A stretch of 64,000 nt of DNA from Avena insularis (GCA_023614405.1 CM042687.1:67314992-67378991), one strand, 5' to 3'; positions 1-11,703 are shown, counted from the first letter of the stretch. Notes: generated from the letters alone by a model not told the origin. Program-made: numbers and translations.

Positions 1-1800
1 TTCATTCGGCTGGTGCAGACCATTCCCTATCGATGGCAACATCATTCTCACCAGAAACAATGCTTGAAAAGACAGAAGAACCGGAAAAGAAATAAGCAAA
101 TTGTTCCGTATGATCCGGCAGTAGCCGGAAAAGCAAATGAAAACAGAGGCAATGGGAGCCGAAGTAACAGTGGTGAAAGAAACCCCGGCCGTGCCGACAA
201 AGGAAACGGAAGCCGAGGTAATGGGGATCTCGGAAGAGGAAATCATGAGAATAATATCCCAGCAGAAGGAGGGAGGGATCCGCCGCCTAATCCTCAGCCG
301 AGATATGAACCTCGGCAAGAAAGAGAAGTGAGACCACCTCGCCACAATCAGGTGAATGAGAGGTACAATGATGGTTATTCAGATATGGAATATGCGGGTC
401 ATGGTGGGAATAACCACTATGGAATGCAGGAAAGAATTATGTACAGAGATTTGCCATTGAATGATGCAAGAGTAAAACTAGACCGGTTGTACCGGTCCGA
501 GTTGTTAGAAGAGCAGGGTCCGCCAGGTCCGGCATGTTTCGGACCACGGATCATGGGCGAGCCGCCAGTGCCGAACTTTCAACTGGCAAGAGGCACGAAA
601 ACTTACAATGGGAGCACCAAACCACAGGATTGGTTGATTGATTATGCCACTGCTGTAAAAATAGCAAGTGGAAACTTGCGATGGGCAGTAAGATATGTCC
701 CGCAAATGCTGGAAGGACCAGCCAGAGTATGGCTGAATAATCTGCCTCTAGGCAGCATCAACTGTTGGTTGGATTTTGAATAAATGTTTGTCAGCAACTT
801 CACCAGTACTTACAAAAGGCCAAACAGGCCGCAGCAGCTAGCAATGTGCAAGCAAAGGCCGAATGAGACAGACAGAGAATTCTTAACTCGGTGGTGTAAC
901 CTCAGGAATTCATGCGAGGGAGTTATAGAATCACAAGCGATATCTTGGTTCGCTCAAGGATGCCGTTATGCTAGTGTCTTGTGGCAGCGAATGCAAAGAG
1001 ATATGCCAACCACTTTGGCAGAAGCCATCAGGATAGCGGATTTGTATGCATTGGGAGATATGACGCAACCAGAGCTGATGTCGGCAGATCATCGGGAGCA
1101 TCAAGATCAATATGCAAGAGATGCGGCTGGGTCATCGAGGCACAATGAGTTCAGAGGAAGAAGAAGAGAGGAAAGACCGGATTACAGATATGCCTCCAAT
1201 CAGGTGGCAGCGGTAGTGCAAGATCAGCCGAGTCACGGGAACAGTCAGCGGCAGAAGAATGGTCCTCAGCAATGGACACCAAGGAATGAAGGGAAGAGAT
1301 AGTGGACACCAGAACAGAAGAAGCAATGGCAGGAAAGGCCGAAGTACACGTTTGAGTCCATTTTGGATCAACCGTGTAAGTTTCACACTCCAAACCTGGC
1401 CAAGCCGGCCAATCATACAACTCGGCAATGTGCCTGGATGAAAAATGCAATGGGTAACCCGGCGGTCATGCAAGCACCTTCCCATCAGGCGCATCAGCAG
1501 CAGCAGCCGCAGTTGACTGGAGCAAATGCACAGCAACTAATGTTACCCCCTCCTCCCCCGAGATATGATAACTCGGACCGGAGAGATGCAGTGCATCAAG
1601 TGATAAATCAGGGTCAGGATGGAAGGACGAACCCCTAAAATAATGGACGCAATGATTACAGGGAACATCATCAATCATATTGCGTGTTCACAACAGAACA
1701 AGAAGACAGGCAAAGTGTACAGCACCGGCATATGGAAGTAAATGCGGTTATGCCGGCAGTACCAAGATATGTGCCTTGGTCAGATCAAGAAGTAACTTAG
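1..1800 (+). pseudogene. gag polyprotein of Tat-1 (broken)
   Basis: The structural capsid protein of the element. A retrotransposon gag domain lies at about 600-1060: a W-L-x-D-Y type start near 630, a P-x-M-L-E-G-P-A motif near 700, a short DFE segment near 775, and F-V-S-N-F followed by T-Y-K-R-P near 784-815. The N-terminal part (13-500) is rich in Arg, Asn, Gly and Glu. After the capsid domain comes a Gln/Pro-rich stretch with a C-x-F-H-x(10)-H-T-x2-Q-C pattern near 1375-1432 that may be a degenerate zinc-binding motif. In-frame stops are at 781-783, 1300-1302, 1636-1638 and 1798-1800. Several read naturally if TAA/TAG is restored to a Gln codon, which fits C-to-T decay. The true start probably lies near or before the window edge. 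Confidence 0.85.
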
Positions 1801-2550
1801 AGCATAAAGGATCATCCCAAAATAATGCTGAATCCGGGGTCGTACGCACTCGTACTAGATCCGACATTTGTCGGACCAAGCACTAATGTGAAATTTTCGA
1901 AGGTACTTATTGACAATGGGAGCAGTATCAACATCATGTACAAGGATACAATGCATAAACTCGGAATATCGCAGAATATGCTGCAATCCACGAGAACCAC
2001 GTTCCATGGAATAGTGCCAGGACTTTCGTGCGAACCTATTGGAAAGGTTCGAATAGATGTGTTATTCGGCACAAGGGAAAACTGCAGAGCAGAAAATTTG
2101 GAGTTTGAAGTAGTGGATATAGAGAGTTGCTATCATGCTTTACTCGGGCGGCCAGCATTGGCCAAATTCATGAGCAGCTGCCACATAACTTACTTGAAAA
2201 TGAAGCTACCCGGACCTCAAGGGGTGATAACAGTAGCATGAGATTACAGGAAGTCGATGGAATGTGCCTCGGCCGGATCGAACCTGGCCGAGTCATTGGT
2301 GATCGCAAGAGAAAAAAGAAGGATTCAAGAGGTAGCAGCTCTCGCTCAGTCGGCGCAACTGAATATGCCGGCGTTGGCCAACCCGCATGGAAGCGTTTAT
2401 TTCTAGCCGACTAAAGAAACGAAAAAAGTCCAGATAGATGAGCAGTTCCCAGAGCGCACCATCACTATTGGTGCCGGCCTAGATGCCAAATAGGAAGGCG
2501 AGCTCACCAAATTCCTCCGTGAGAATCGGGACATCTTTGCATGGTCAACT
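1801..2550 (+). pseudogene. Retropepsin-type aspartic protease of Tat-1 (broken)
   Basis: Processes the Gag-Pol polyprotein. The catalytic motif L-I-D-N-G-S-S is at 1906-1926, and the second conserved element, L-L-G-R-P-A-L, lies near 2140-2160. The segment is in the same frame as gag and RT. In-frame stops occur at 2239-2241, 2413-2415, 2491-2493 and 2551-2553. The linker to RT carries the conserved sequence around F-A-W-S-T just before the last stop. The active-site Asp is intact, so inactivation comes from the stops only. Confidence 0.82.
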
Positions 2551-2553
2551 TAA

Positions 2554-3899
2554 GACCTGCAAGGTGTGCCGAGGGAGTTGGCTGAGCACTCTCTGCATGT
2601 AAGTCCAGGAGCAAGGCCGGTGAAGCAACCTCTCCGCCGCTTCGCCGAAGATAGGAGAAAAATAATAGGGGATGAGATAGCTCGGCTCCTTGCGGCCGGG
2701 TTCATCATGGAAGTGCTTTATCCGGATTGGCTATCAAACCCGGTGTTAGTAGAAAAGAAAAAGGATGATCCAAATGTAGCCGTTGTATGGCGGATGTGTA
2801 TTGATTACACGAACCTGAACAAGGCGTGTCCCAAAGATCCTTTTCCTTTACATAGAATAGACCAAGTCATTGATTCGACCGCTGGTTGTGAGCTGTTATC
2901 ATTTGTAGACGCGTATCCTGGTTTTCATCAGATACCGTTAAATCTGGCTGATCAAATAAAGACTACATTTATTACCTCGTACGGGGCTTATTTCTATCGC
3001 ACCATGCCCTTCGGCCTGCGTAACGCAGGGGAAACGTACCAGAGATGTATGCAAAAATGTCTACATGACCAGATAGGGAAAAATGTACAAATATATGTAG
3101 ATGATGTGGTTATCAAAACCAAAGAGAGCAAAACGCTACTGGATGATATTCGGCAGACATTCGCGAACTTAAGAAGGTTCCGAATGAAACTTAACCCAGA
3201 AAAATGCACCTTCGGTGTACCAGCTGGAAAACTACTAGGTTTTTTCGTATCTAGCCGAGGTATAGAGGCCAACCCAACTAAGATAAGAGCGGTAGAAAGG
3301 ATGGAATTGCCGAGATGTCTGAATGACTTACAGAAGTTCACGGGTTGCTTGGCCTCGCTTAGCCGATTTGTATGTCGGCTGGGAGAGAAGGCACTACCAC
3401 TATATCAACTGATGAAAAAATCAGATAAGTTCATTTGGACACCACAAGCAGATAGTGCATTTCATGAACTGAAGAAGATGTTGGTCATAGCACCAATCCT
3501 GGCCTCTCCATTGTCAAAAGAGCCTATGTTACTTTACATAGCCGCCACAAACAGAGTGGTAAGTGCGGTGATCGTTGTGGAACGAGTTGAAAATGATAAA
3601 TCAGTACAAAGGCCGGTATATTACCTAAGCGAGGTACTATCAGCCTCAAAACAAAATTACCCACATTATCAGAAGATGGCATATGGAGTATACATGTCGG
3701 CAAAGAAACTTAAACATTAATTCGAAGAGCACCCGATCAAGGTGATCTGTGAAGCGCCCATAGCCGACATATTAAGCAACAAAGATGCAAGCGACCGAAT
3801 AGAAAAATGGGCAATTGAATTGTCACCTTATGCTCCGCAATTCGATAGGCGAGATGCAATCAAATCTCATGCTGTGGCCGAATTCTTTGTGGATTGGGC
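2554..3899 (+). pseudogene. Reverse transcriptase and first RNase H of Tat-1 (one in-frame stop)
   Basis: RNA-directed DNA polymerase that copies the element's RNA. The RT palm is well preserved: M-C-I-D-Y-T-N-L-N-K-A-C-P-K-D near 2794-2840, F-V-D-A-Y-P-G-F-H-Q-I near 2900-2935, M-P-F-G-L-R-N-A near 3004-3028, and the catalytic Y-V-D-D at 3094-3105. The connection and RNase H-like part follows from about 3400 (W-T-P-x-A-D-x-A-F-H-E-L, then P-V-Y-Y-L-S-E). An uninterrupted frame of 384 codons (2566-3720) ends at TAA 3718-3720, where relatives have Tyr (K-L-K-H-Y-F), so this is a nonsense mutation and not the protein end. The frame continues at once into the second RNase H. Confidence 0.9.
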
Positions 3900-4330
3900 C
3901 GAGGTACAATATGAGCCACCATTACCAGATCCAAATTATTGGACAATGCACTTCGACGGTTCCAAGCTGACGAATGGCTTGGGGGCAGGGATAGTGTTAA
4001 CCTCGCCAAAAAGAGATCAGCTGAAATATGTGCTGCAGATACATTTTGCCGCATCAAACAATGTAGCCGAGTACGAAGCACTCGTCCATGGATTGAAGGT
4101 GGCAAAAGAGATTGGGATACGCCTGATCTTATGCTACGGAGATTCAGATCTAGTAGTACAACAAGTATCAGGCAATTGGGACGCGCTAGATGCCAATATG
4201 GCCTTATATAGATTCCATGTGCAAAAACTCAGTGGATACTTCGATGGATGTGAATTCCATCATATACCTCGGGCAGAAAATGACGCTGCAGACACACTGT
4301 CAAAACTTGGATTAACCAGGAAATCAATTC
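3900..4330 (+). pseudogene. Second, archaeal-type RNase H (aRNH) of Tat-1
   Basis: A second RNase H domain downstream of the retroviral-type one, a hallmark of Tat-lineage elements (established knowledge). Visible catalytic-type residues: M-H-F-D-G-S near 3946-3963 (first Asp), N-N-V-A-E-Y-E-A-L near 4057-4083 (Glu), Y-G-D-S-D-L-V near 4135-4155 (Asp) and R-A-E-N-D-A-A-D-T-L near 4270-4299 (His/Asp region). All four acidic positions are present and this segment has no stop, so the domain itself looks intact. It is in frame with the RT before it and the integrase after it. Confidence 0.85.
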
Positions 4331-5772
4331 CCCCGGATATAGCCCTAGAACACCTGAGAAAACCATCAATAACACCATCACCAGAGTCCAAATCCATCTT
4401 TATTCTGACAAAATCGAGAGAAGATAATATGCAGATGGAAGTTGACAAAGAATGTAACCCGGGGTTTCCGAAAGTGAACCCGGCCGTTGCACGGATGGAT
4501 ATGGAAAAATCCGAGGTGGTTATGTCGGCGGAAAATATGGAAATAGACAGTGAGATCATCCCAGAGAAAATCATGCCAACATGGGCGCAACCCATATTTT
4601 CCTTCCTTAAGGATGCATCTTTGCCAAATAACGAGGTAATGGCTAGACAGACAGTGAGAAGAGCTAAAGCTTCTATAATCATAAACAATGAGCTGTATAA
4701 AAGGAGCGTCACAGGCGTGCTGCAAAGATGTGTGGATTCGGCGGAAGGCCAGGAGATTCTCCTAGATATACATCAAGGAGAATGCGGGCAAAGAATTGGT
4801 GGAAAAATGTAATGGTTGCCAGAGATATGCCAGCAAGATACATATGCCATCGCCCGAGTTAAAAACGATACCAATTACTTGGTCGTTTTCTGTATGGTGC
4901 TTAGATATGGTGGGACCATTTAAGCCAGCCCGGGGCGGGATGACCCACATTTTGGTCATGGTCGACAAATTCACAAAGTGGATTGAAGTGAAGCCAATAA
5001 AAAATGTGATGGACCCACAACAGTAAAATTCCTGAAAGATATTATCTTGAGATACGGTTAACCACACAGTGTTATTACAGACAATGGCACAAATTTTGCT
5101 GAAGGGGCCTTTGCTAGATTCTGTCAAGAAAAGCACATAAGGCTAGATGTCGCCTCGGTGGCTCACCCAGCATCTAATGGGAAAGTAGAAAGATCTAATG
5201 GACTAGTATTTTCCAGAATAAAACCCCGACTCATCGAACCACTACAAAGGTCGGCAGGGTGCTGGATCGAGGAACTACCAGCAGTGCTATGGAGCCTCAG
5301 AACTACCCCAAACAGGTCAACAGGGTATACCCCATTTTTTATGGTATATGGAGCAGAAGCCGTGCTTCCAGCCGACATAATACATGACTCGCCAAGAGTT
5401 ACCCAGTATACAACGGCTGAGGTAAATGAGGTAGCTCGGCAAGATGATGTCGATTTGCTAGAAGAAGCCAGGGAGTTGGCATTATCAAGATCAGAGATCT
5501 ATCAGCAAGACTTACGACGATATCAAAGCAAGAAAGTCAATCCAAGAGTGTTTAAAGAAGGAGATTTGGTTCTTCGGCTAGTGCAACGCACAGCCAGCAT
5601 GCACAAACTATCGCCCCCATGGGAGGGACCATTCATCGTGAGCAAAGCATTGCACAATGATGCATATTACCTAATTGATGCTCAGTCACCAGAAAAGAAC
5701 AAGGCAAACAAAGCCGGCGAAGAATCGAAAAGACCATGGAACATAGCTTTACTTCGTACATTTTACTCATAG
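4331..5772 (+). pseudogene. Integrase of Tat-1 (zinc finger half deleted, frameshifted)
   Basis: DDE integrase that joins cDNA to the chromosome. The N-terminal zinc finger keeps only its C-x2-C half, C-N-G-C-Q at 4808-4822. The preceding H-H half seems to have been lost by a short internal deletion near 4792, where the frame jumps from 1 to 2. The catalytic residues are D at 4904-4906 (L-D-M-V-G-P-F), D at 5080-5082 (I-T-D-N-G-T-N-F) and E at 5188-5190 (G-K-V-E-R-S). The last two have 35 residues between them, as expected for D,D35E. The frame returns to 1 between about 5027 and 5040, and a stop sits at 5059-5061. The C-terminal part runs to TAG at 5770-5772 with no chromodomain. Confidence 0.88.
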
Positions 5773-5830
5773 GAGTCATCGATGATACGTTGTAATGTGA
5801 CGCTTCAGGTCAAATTATCGACTATATGTT

Positions 5831-6103
5831 AAACCTCGGCACCTTGAGTAGTGACTCGGGGACTGCCCGATGTTATTTCTCATTTTGGTTATGTATTAAA
5901 CCTCCGCACCTTGAGCAGTGACTCGGGGACTGCCCTATGTTATTTCTCATTTTTGGTTATGTATTAAACCTCGGCACCTTGAGCAATGACTCGGGGACTG
6001 CCCTATGTTATTTCTCATTTTGGGTTATGTACTAAACCCCGACACTTTGAGTTATGTACTTTGAGCAGTAACACGGGAATTGCCCAACGTCATTTTTTCC
6101 TGA
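5831..6103 (+). repeat. Tandem repeat, 67-68 bp unit, post-pol region of Tat-1
   Basis: Units starting AAACCTCGGCACCTTGAG begin at 5831, 5898, 5966 and 6034. The first three are nearly identical, the fourth is degenerate, and more diverged copies can be followed to about 6180. Each unit contains GACTCGGGGACTG, which resembles the element's own polypurine tract (CTTCGGGGACTAA before the LTR). From 5773 to 6646 I see no coding sequence. Confidence 0.9.
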
Positions 6104-8207
6104 ATTATGTGTTAAGCTTCAAGACCTCGAGCAAGGAACTCGGGGACTATGACGTATTATCCGTTATCTCGGATTAGGCATTAAAACCTCGATTTCTAGA
6201 GCACTGACTAGCAAATTGCCCCATGATTGTCTCCTGTTACAAAAATGGATATTAAACTTCGGCACCCCGAACGGTAGGTCAGAAGCTACCTTAAACGATA
6301 TTATTTCGCTTTCCTTAGATATGGGCCTCGGGATTTATAGCTCAGATAAAGATCAAGAACACAATGGTAGAGCCGTCGAATTTATAAAGGCCAGGCAATA
6401 TTAACGCCGAGCTAAGGTAGGTCAAATGAAAACACACAATCCGAACTTATGAAATTGAAGACCACCAAAGCAAAAATTTAAACCAACAAGATCTGTTTAG
6501 ACAGACTAATAACGATCACCATCAAATGTGCCTCAGCGGCCAAAGGCAAAAGGGAGTTCATACCACACAGAGAGTCGGATAGTTGTTTCACACACATCAT
6601 ACGCCCGGCATACCGGGGATAAGAAATAACTTAAAGTTTTTTGAACCTAAGGGGCAGCGACTTGGTCAAGCACTAGGCGCTCCGAGGTAGACGACACCTC
6701 GGCCGAAGTTGCTTCGCCCTCCACAGAACCAGGAGCGACTTCGGGGGAAGCCCAGGGCTGTTGAGAAACATTAGCTTGAGATTGAGAATGCCCAGTCCCT
6801 TTGGAGGACGATCGCGCGTCGCCGTCCCCGTCCGAGCTTGCGCTGGAATCACCAGAAGTGTCTGAGTCGCCCTCATCCTCGTTCTAGTCGGCCGAATTAT
6901 CATCAGAGGCATCTTCGACTTGGACGTCATCCGCCAGGTGAGAAAGGAAACTCGGCCCTTCAATCCAGTTATGCACATCAGCATACTCAACAAGCTGGAA
7001 GGCATGAGCTTGTCAGCGAGCGACGAATTCTGGATCCTCAACCCAACGGGAGCTAGTGCGCAAATTTATCAAGGTATCGAGCGAAATATCCTCGTACCAT
7101 GACATAATGACTGTGAGCGCCATATCAGCACCAGCTCGTCCAGCGGACTCCCTCCAGAGATTTAACTGGTTCTGGGATGCCATCAATCTTTCCACCAGTA
7201 TCTTGATCTCATCAATATCAGGAGTTCCGGAAGTATTCGGCCAGAGAACATGGTAGGCCCGGATGGCTGCCTGCACCAAATCCCTGCCCATAATCTTCAT
7301 CGGACCAACGGCAACCAAGAAGTCTTCTATCGAGTATTCTGGGCTCGCATCTGCGGGGACACCTCGGCGCACACGAGCATTAATCACCGCTCTAGAGCTC
7401 ATGGGCTTAGCTTCTGGAAAATGGTCTACAAAAAATAAAAGTATATCGGTCAACAGTAAGAAAGAGAAGAAGATAACTCGGCCACGGTCAGAGACTTACG
7501 ATGAATATAGCTCAGCATTCTCTGAAGATCTTGAGCCCAATCACCCTTGGTCTTCTCAAAGCGAGTGATCTCCTCGCTCATCGCCCGTGTCTTGAGTTCG
7601 GCAGCCTCGAGAAGTTCTTTATTTTTCTGCAACTGCAGAGCTAGCCGATTCTTCTCTTTGGAGAACTCCTGGTCAACTTTCTCTAACTCAGACTTCTGAG
7701 AGAGCTTGAGGGACTCCACCTCGGCCAAGTTTAATTATCTCATCTTTCTCTTTCAGCTGCACCGAGTGAGTAGCGGCTTGTTCTAAAAAATGCAGCATCA
7801 TATCAGGCATGGGTATGCATTCTTGATGTAACGCTACAAGAGTTTGTAACTCGGCTATACCAAAGCCAAAAGGATAAAAGGAACCCGGGATAAGTTTCGA
7901 ACGGAAATCTGTAAAGAAAAAGCGTAACTAACCTTCCAGGGCCTTGACCTTCTTCTCAAGACGGATATTAAGATTGTTGATATTACCTATTCACCAGCAA
8001 AATAAGCTAACACCTCATGTCCAAAACAATAAGAACTTTAGGGACAATACAAAAGTTTGTTAACTTACCAGCTTTCTTCACCACGGGAATGACTTTTTCA
8101 TACTTATCTTGCAATTTCTTATGTGCGAAGAGCAGACTTTGGAATTCGGCGGTCCGCCGATCATGCGCAACCTAAGCGACAAAATAAATAGCAGTGAGAT
8201 ACTCCAA

Positions 8208-8580
8208 GCTAAGCCAGATCCGAATCAAGCAAAGCTTAACTCGGACCTAGGTGGCTGGATATTCAAAGCTAAGCCAGATCCGAACCAAGCAAAGCTTAAC
8301 TCGGACCTAGGTGGCTGGATATTCGAATCTAGGCCAGATCCGAATCAAGAAGAGCTTAACTCGGACCTAGGTGGCTGGATATTCGAAGCTAAGCCAGCCG
8401 AATCAAGCAAAGCTTAACTCGGACCTAGGTGGCTGGATATTCGAAGCTAAGCTAGATCTGAATCAAGCAAAGCTTAACTCGGACCTAGGTGGCTGGATAT
8501 TTGAACACTAGGACAGATCCAAATTAAGCAAAGCATAACTTAGATCTGGATGACTGGATATTCGAACACTAAGACAAAAC
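8208..8580 (+). repeat. 60-bp tandem repeat in intron 3 of the antisense gene
   Basis: Units starting GCTAAGCCAGATCCGAATCA begin at 8208, 8268, 8328 and 8388, with shorter and degenerate copies at about 8446 and 8506. The core AACTCGGACCTAGGTGGCTG is almost invariant. Because 60 is a multiple of three, the + strand stays open (8109-8417) and reads as a 20-residue repeat. The array lies wholly inside the intron between the exons ending at 8674 and starting at 8171 of the antisense gene, so protein coding on + is unlikely. Confidence 0.92.
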
Positions 8581-8605
8581 CGAAACTGGCAGTTATTCGT
8601 TTGCA

Positions 8606-8619
8606 AGCTTCGGGGACTA
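8606..8619 (+). other. Internal copy of the polypurine-tract motif
   Basis: AGCTTCGGGGACTA here is identical to the 14 bases that precede the 3' LTR at 11706-11719. It is followed by an AT-rich stretch and not by an LTR. Confidence 0.7.
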
Positions 8620-11318
8620 GAGTATATATAATATCATTCGAATGACTAATCGAACGTCAATAAAAACAATTACCTCGTTCATCTTATCGCTGTCAAGCAT
8701 GATCTTGGCAGCCAGATGCAAGCGACTGCTAATGTCAGAAAGTTGAAATGGCTGACTGCTTAGATTACCCTCGAGCTGATCAGCAGCGTTCCAGTTATTG
8801 GCATACTCAACCAACGAGCCGAGGCTGTTCCCACTCTTAGTACGAGTAAGGACTTTACCTCGGACGTATTGTGTAACCACCGCCGCCGCAGGACTCTTGT
8901 GAAGAGCGAGCTGAGTATCACCGGCTGGGGTGACAACGGTCTTGGCAGAAGAAACTCCCTTGCGGAGCACATCAGCAATTGTAGGTTGAGAAGATCTAGC
9001 AATCCCTTTCTGAGATGAGGGAGGTTTGGTGACGACGACCTTCTTGGCCTTAGAAGAGGCGTCGACAGGAGCCATTACCTCGGTACTAGGAGCGGTGTCT
9101 TTGCAAACAGGAGGAACTATAGTTTCTGAGGGCGCCAAGATGGTGATATCCTCGGCTGGAGTTGGAGTTATGGTTGAAACTGCACGGGCCAAAGGAGTCT
9201 CGGGGGAAACTCCGGGGTTCACGATGGGGGCAGCGGGTTCGGAGGGAGGATCAGCTGTCCGGGTTACGTTGGTATCAGCAACAGTAACCACGGGTGCATC
9301 TTGCCGAGGTAATGTTTGACTCGGAGCAGGAGGAGAGTCCACGCGAGCTGGACTAAGAACTCTGGTATCTTCAGGAGGCGGAGGAGAAGGCAGTCGAGTA
9401 GTATGACTCGTCATGCTTGGACCACTGGGCTTAACAGAAAGAGGAGCGCTACAAAAAGCACAGAAAATCAAATCGAAGGACGGAAAAAGAGAAACAAGAA
9501 ATACAAATGAAAATGAGCGTACCCAGTAACTCCGGGCATAGTTTTACGCTTCGGAAGGTGCTGGGATGACTTTTTAGTTCGCTTCTTGGGAGCGTCTTCA
9601 GAGGCACCCGTTGGAGCGGCACGCTTCCACGAGGTAGCAGGAGTTTGGGAAGCGAAAGGCTCGGCATCATGCACCTGACCGGCCTGATTAGCTGGGGAAG
9701 TAGAAGCCGAAAATGCATAAGAGATAGGCATTGTGGCAACTACCTCAAGAATTTGGACGTCGTCCGAATCACCTTCCTCCTCGTGAGCCGAGGTGTTGCC
9801 ACGTGCACGAGCCGGAGCGAGGTCCGACTTGGGAACAAACTCCTCCGAGTCCGGTTCCCCGGTATCCGGGGTGTTCCAATCTGCAGTCCACGGGAGGGCC
9901 AAAACCTTGGCATCTTCAATCTTCTGCTCCACAAATCTCTGCAAGGAAAGAGACAAAGGAATTAGCAAAAGCAATCACAAACGCAATTGGGGGGCAAAAC
10001 GTAAATGCGTGAACTTACGTCGGGAGGGGGATTCCCGCGGGTGAATGGCTTCAGTCCCCAGGTCCAATCCTCCGGCATCTCCGTCTTAAAGATAGCTCGA
10101 ACATGCTTGAAAATAAGATAATTGTCGAGCTCAACCGTGGATACTCGGTTGGGATCAAGGGGACCACTCATATAGCAGAGCTTATGCGTGTGTTGCTGAA
10201 AAGGGCAGATCCGGCTGCTGACGAAGGTGGTCATCAGATCCTCGCCGCGTAACCCGGCGCGGATTAGCTCCTTCAGCCGAATCTCAAAGGCCTCGGCCAG
10301 AGCATGGCTCTTCCTGGGATTATAAGCACAGTTCTTCTTGGAAGGGGGGCCACCAGAGAAAGCAGGGAGCCGAATCTTATTTTCCTTCCCAGAATTCTTG
10401 ACATAGAAAAACGATCTATGCCATTTCTTGCATGACTCAAGACCAGCAACGCGAGGAAACTCAAATTTCCTCCGAGGTGTGATGGACGCTGCTCCACACT
10501 AGGTAAGAAATTTCTCGGAAGGCTGGAGGGATTTGTCTGGAACGACATTGGATCGGATCTGGAAGAACTTGGACCATACATGCACTGACGGCCAGAGGCC
10601 GAAGTATCCTTCCGAGGCCGAGATAAAGGCGGATAGAGAAGCAATGGCGTTAGCCGGAAGATGATGCGGCTGCAGGCCAAAGTAATCGAGGAATTCCCTA
10701 GCAAAATCGCTAAGGGGAAGACCAAACCCGCGAGCAAAATGGGACATGAAAATGACGTACTCACCCTCCTTAAGAACAGGAGAAGATTCGCCACCGGGTA
10801 AGCGACAGGCTACCTCGGCAGGAATCCGGCGAGTTCTAATTAACCACTCAACCTCTCGGCGGGTAACGGTGGAACCTTGCCAGGAGCCCCGCTCTGGGCC
10901 AGACGCTGCATCATCATCTTCGATGAGCGCGCCGCTAACGGAGCTTGACATGGGGTCGCCGGAGGAGTCCACGGAAGAGGAACTAGCGGCGGAGCAAAGC
11001 CTAGAGGTGCAAGGCCCCATCGCGGTCCTAGGCGAAAACGGCGGCGTAGCGGAAAAGAAACCGCCGCGGAGAACCTAGAAAGCAGCAGACGCGTCTAGGA
11101 AAAAATCGAGGCAGTAAGACCACAGAGAAACTCACCGGCGACGGCGCCGGAGCAAGCGTACGAGGACGAGGTCAACAGAGCAGAGGAATTAAGGCCTCGC
11201 CGTCGAAGATTCCGATGAGCGCGCGGCCGCGGAAGCACGAACAAGCGCAAGGGTGAAAGGAGGAAGAAGGGCAACAATGAGCGAAGGAGGAAAGTAAATC
11301 CTCTATCCCCGTGCCCCT

Positions 11319-11325
11319 CTTTATA
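11319..11325 (-). promoter_or_regulatory. Candidate TATA box for the antisense gene
   Basis: On the - strand the sequence reads TATAAAG in a GC-rich setting, about 300 bases upstream of the first ATG of the antisense gene at 11020. That spacing would leave a leader of roughly 270 bases. The call rests on the motif and its position only. Confidence 0.45.
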
Positions 11326-11703
11326 ACCGCGTGGCCTTAGCGGTAGTGGGATCGTGCGTGCGGGCACTAACCGTGTAGATCGTGTATGCGGCATAACCGC
11401 TCGCGGCTGAGTGGAACCACACCGACGACCACACGACGCAGGAGAGGATCAGGCCTCCTGACCGATGCGGTGCGCGAGGCGTCACAGTGCCGACGCGACA
11501 GGCGCGGTAAACACTGTAGCATTGTTAGCGGGAACTGTAGAGGAACAAAAAACTAGAGAAATAATGATGAGTGTCACACGTAGGATGAGGCGTACACAAG
11601 AAGCTACACGGATACCTCGAATAAGAGAGGGTAACTCGGAAATAAGGAGAAATGAGTATTGGGAAACTGATGTGACCTGGCCGAGGTACAGACGGGACCA
11701 CAC

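Larger units (their letters stand above)
6647..11020 (-). pseudogene. Spliced antisense gene of Tat-1, N-terminal Transposase_28-like domain
   Basis: Seven exons on the - strand can be joined in phase: 11020-10019, 9938-9523, 9448-8674, 8171-8069, 7986-7933, 7782-7500, 7425-6647. Every junction has GT and AG and the codon phases agree (0, 2, 0, 1, 1, 1), giving about 1137 codons. Exon 1 matches the domain Pfam calls putative gypsy-type transposon (Transposase_28), with F-x-R-G-F-G-L-P and L-P-A-N-A-I-A-S-L. Exons 2-3 are acidic, then Pro/Ser/Thr-rich and Lys-rich. Exons 4-6 are heptad-like (coiled coil), and exon 7 ends in an acidic Asp/Ser tail. Damage is limited to stops at 10499-10501, 7013-7015 and about 6899, plus one frameshift near 7730. 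Its function is not known to me. The domain name is from memory. Confidence 0.82.

Noticed and set aside
1132..1536. Open - strand frames opposite gag
   Set aside because: They mirror the well-supported gag frame and contain no recognised motif.
5831..6180. Regular direct repeats as a CRISPR array
   Set aside because: Units of 67-68 bp are contiguous with no unique spacers, and the setting is a eukaryotic retrotransposon.
8109..8417. 102-codon + strand frame with a 20-residue repeat
   Set aside because: It is produced by a 60-bp tandem repeat that lies in an intron of the antisense gene. No start context or domain supports it.
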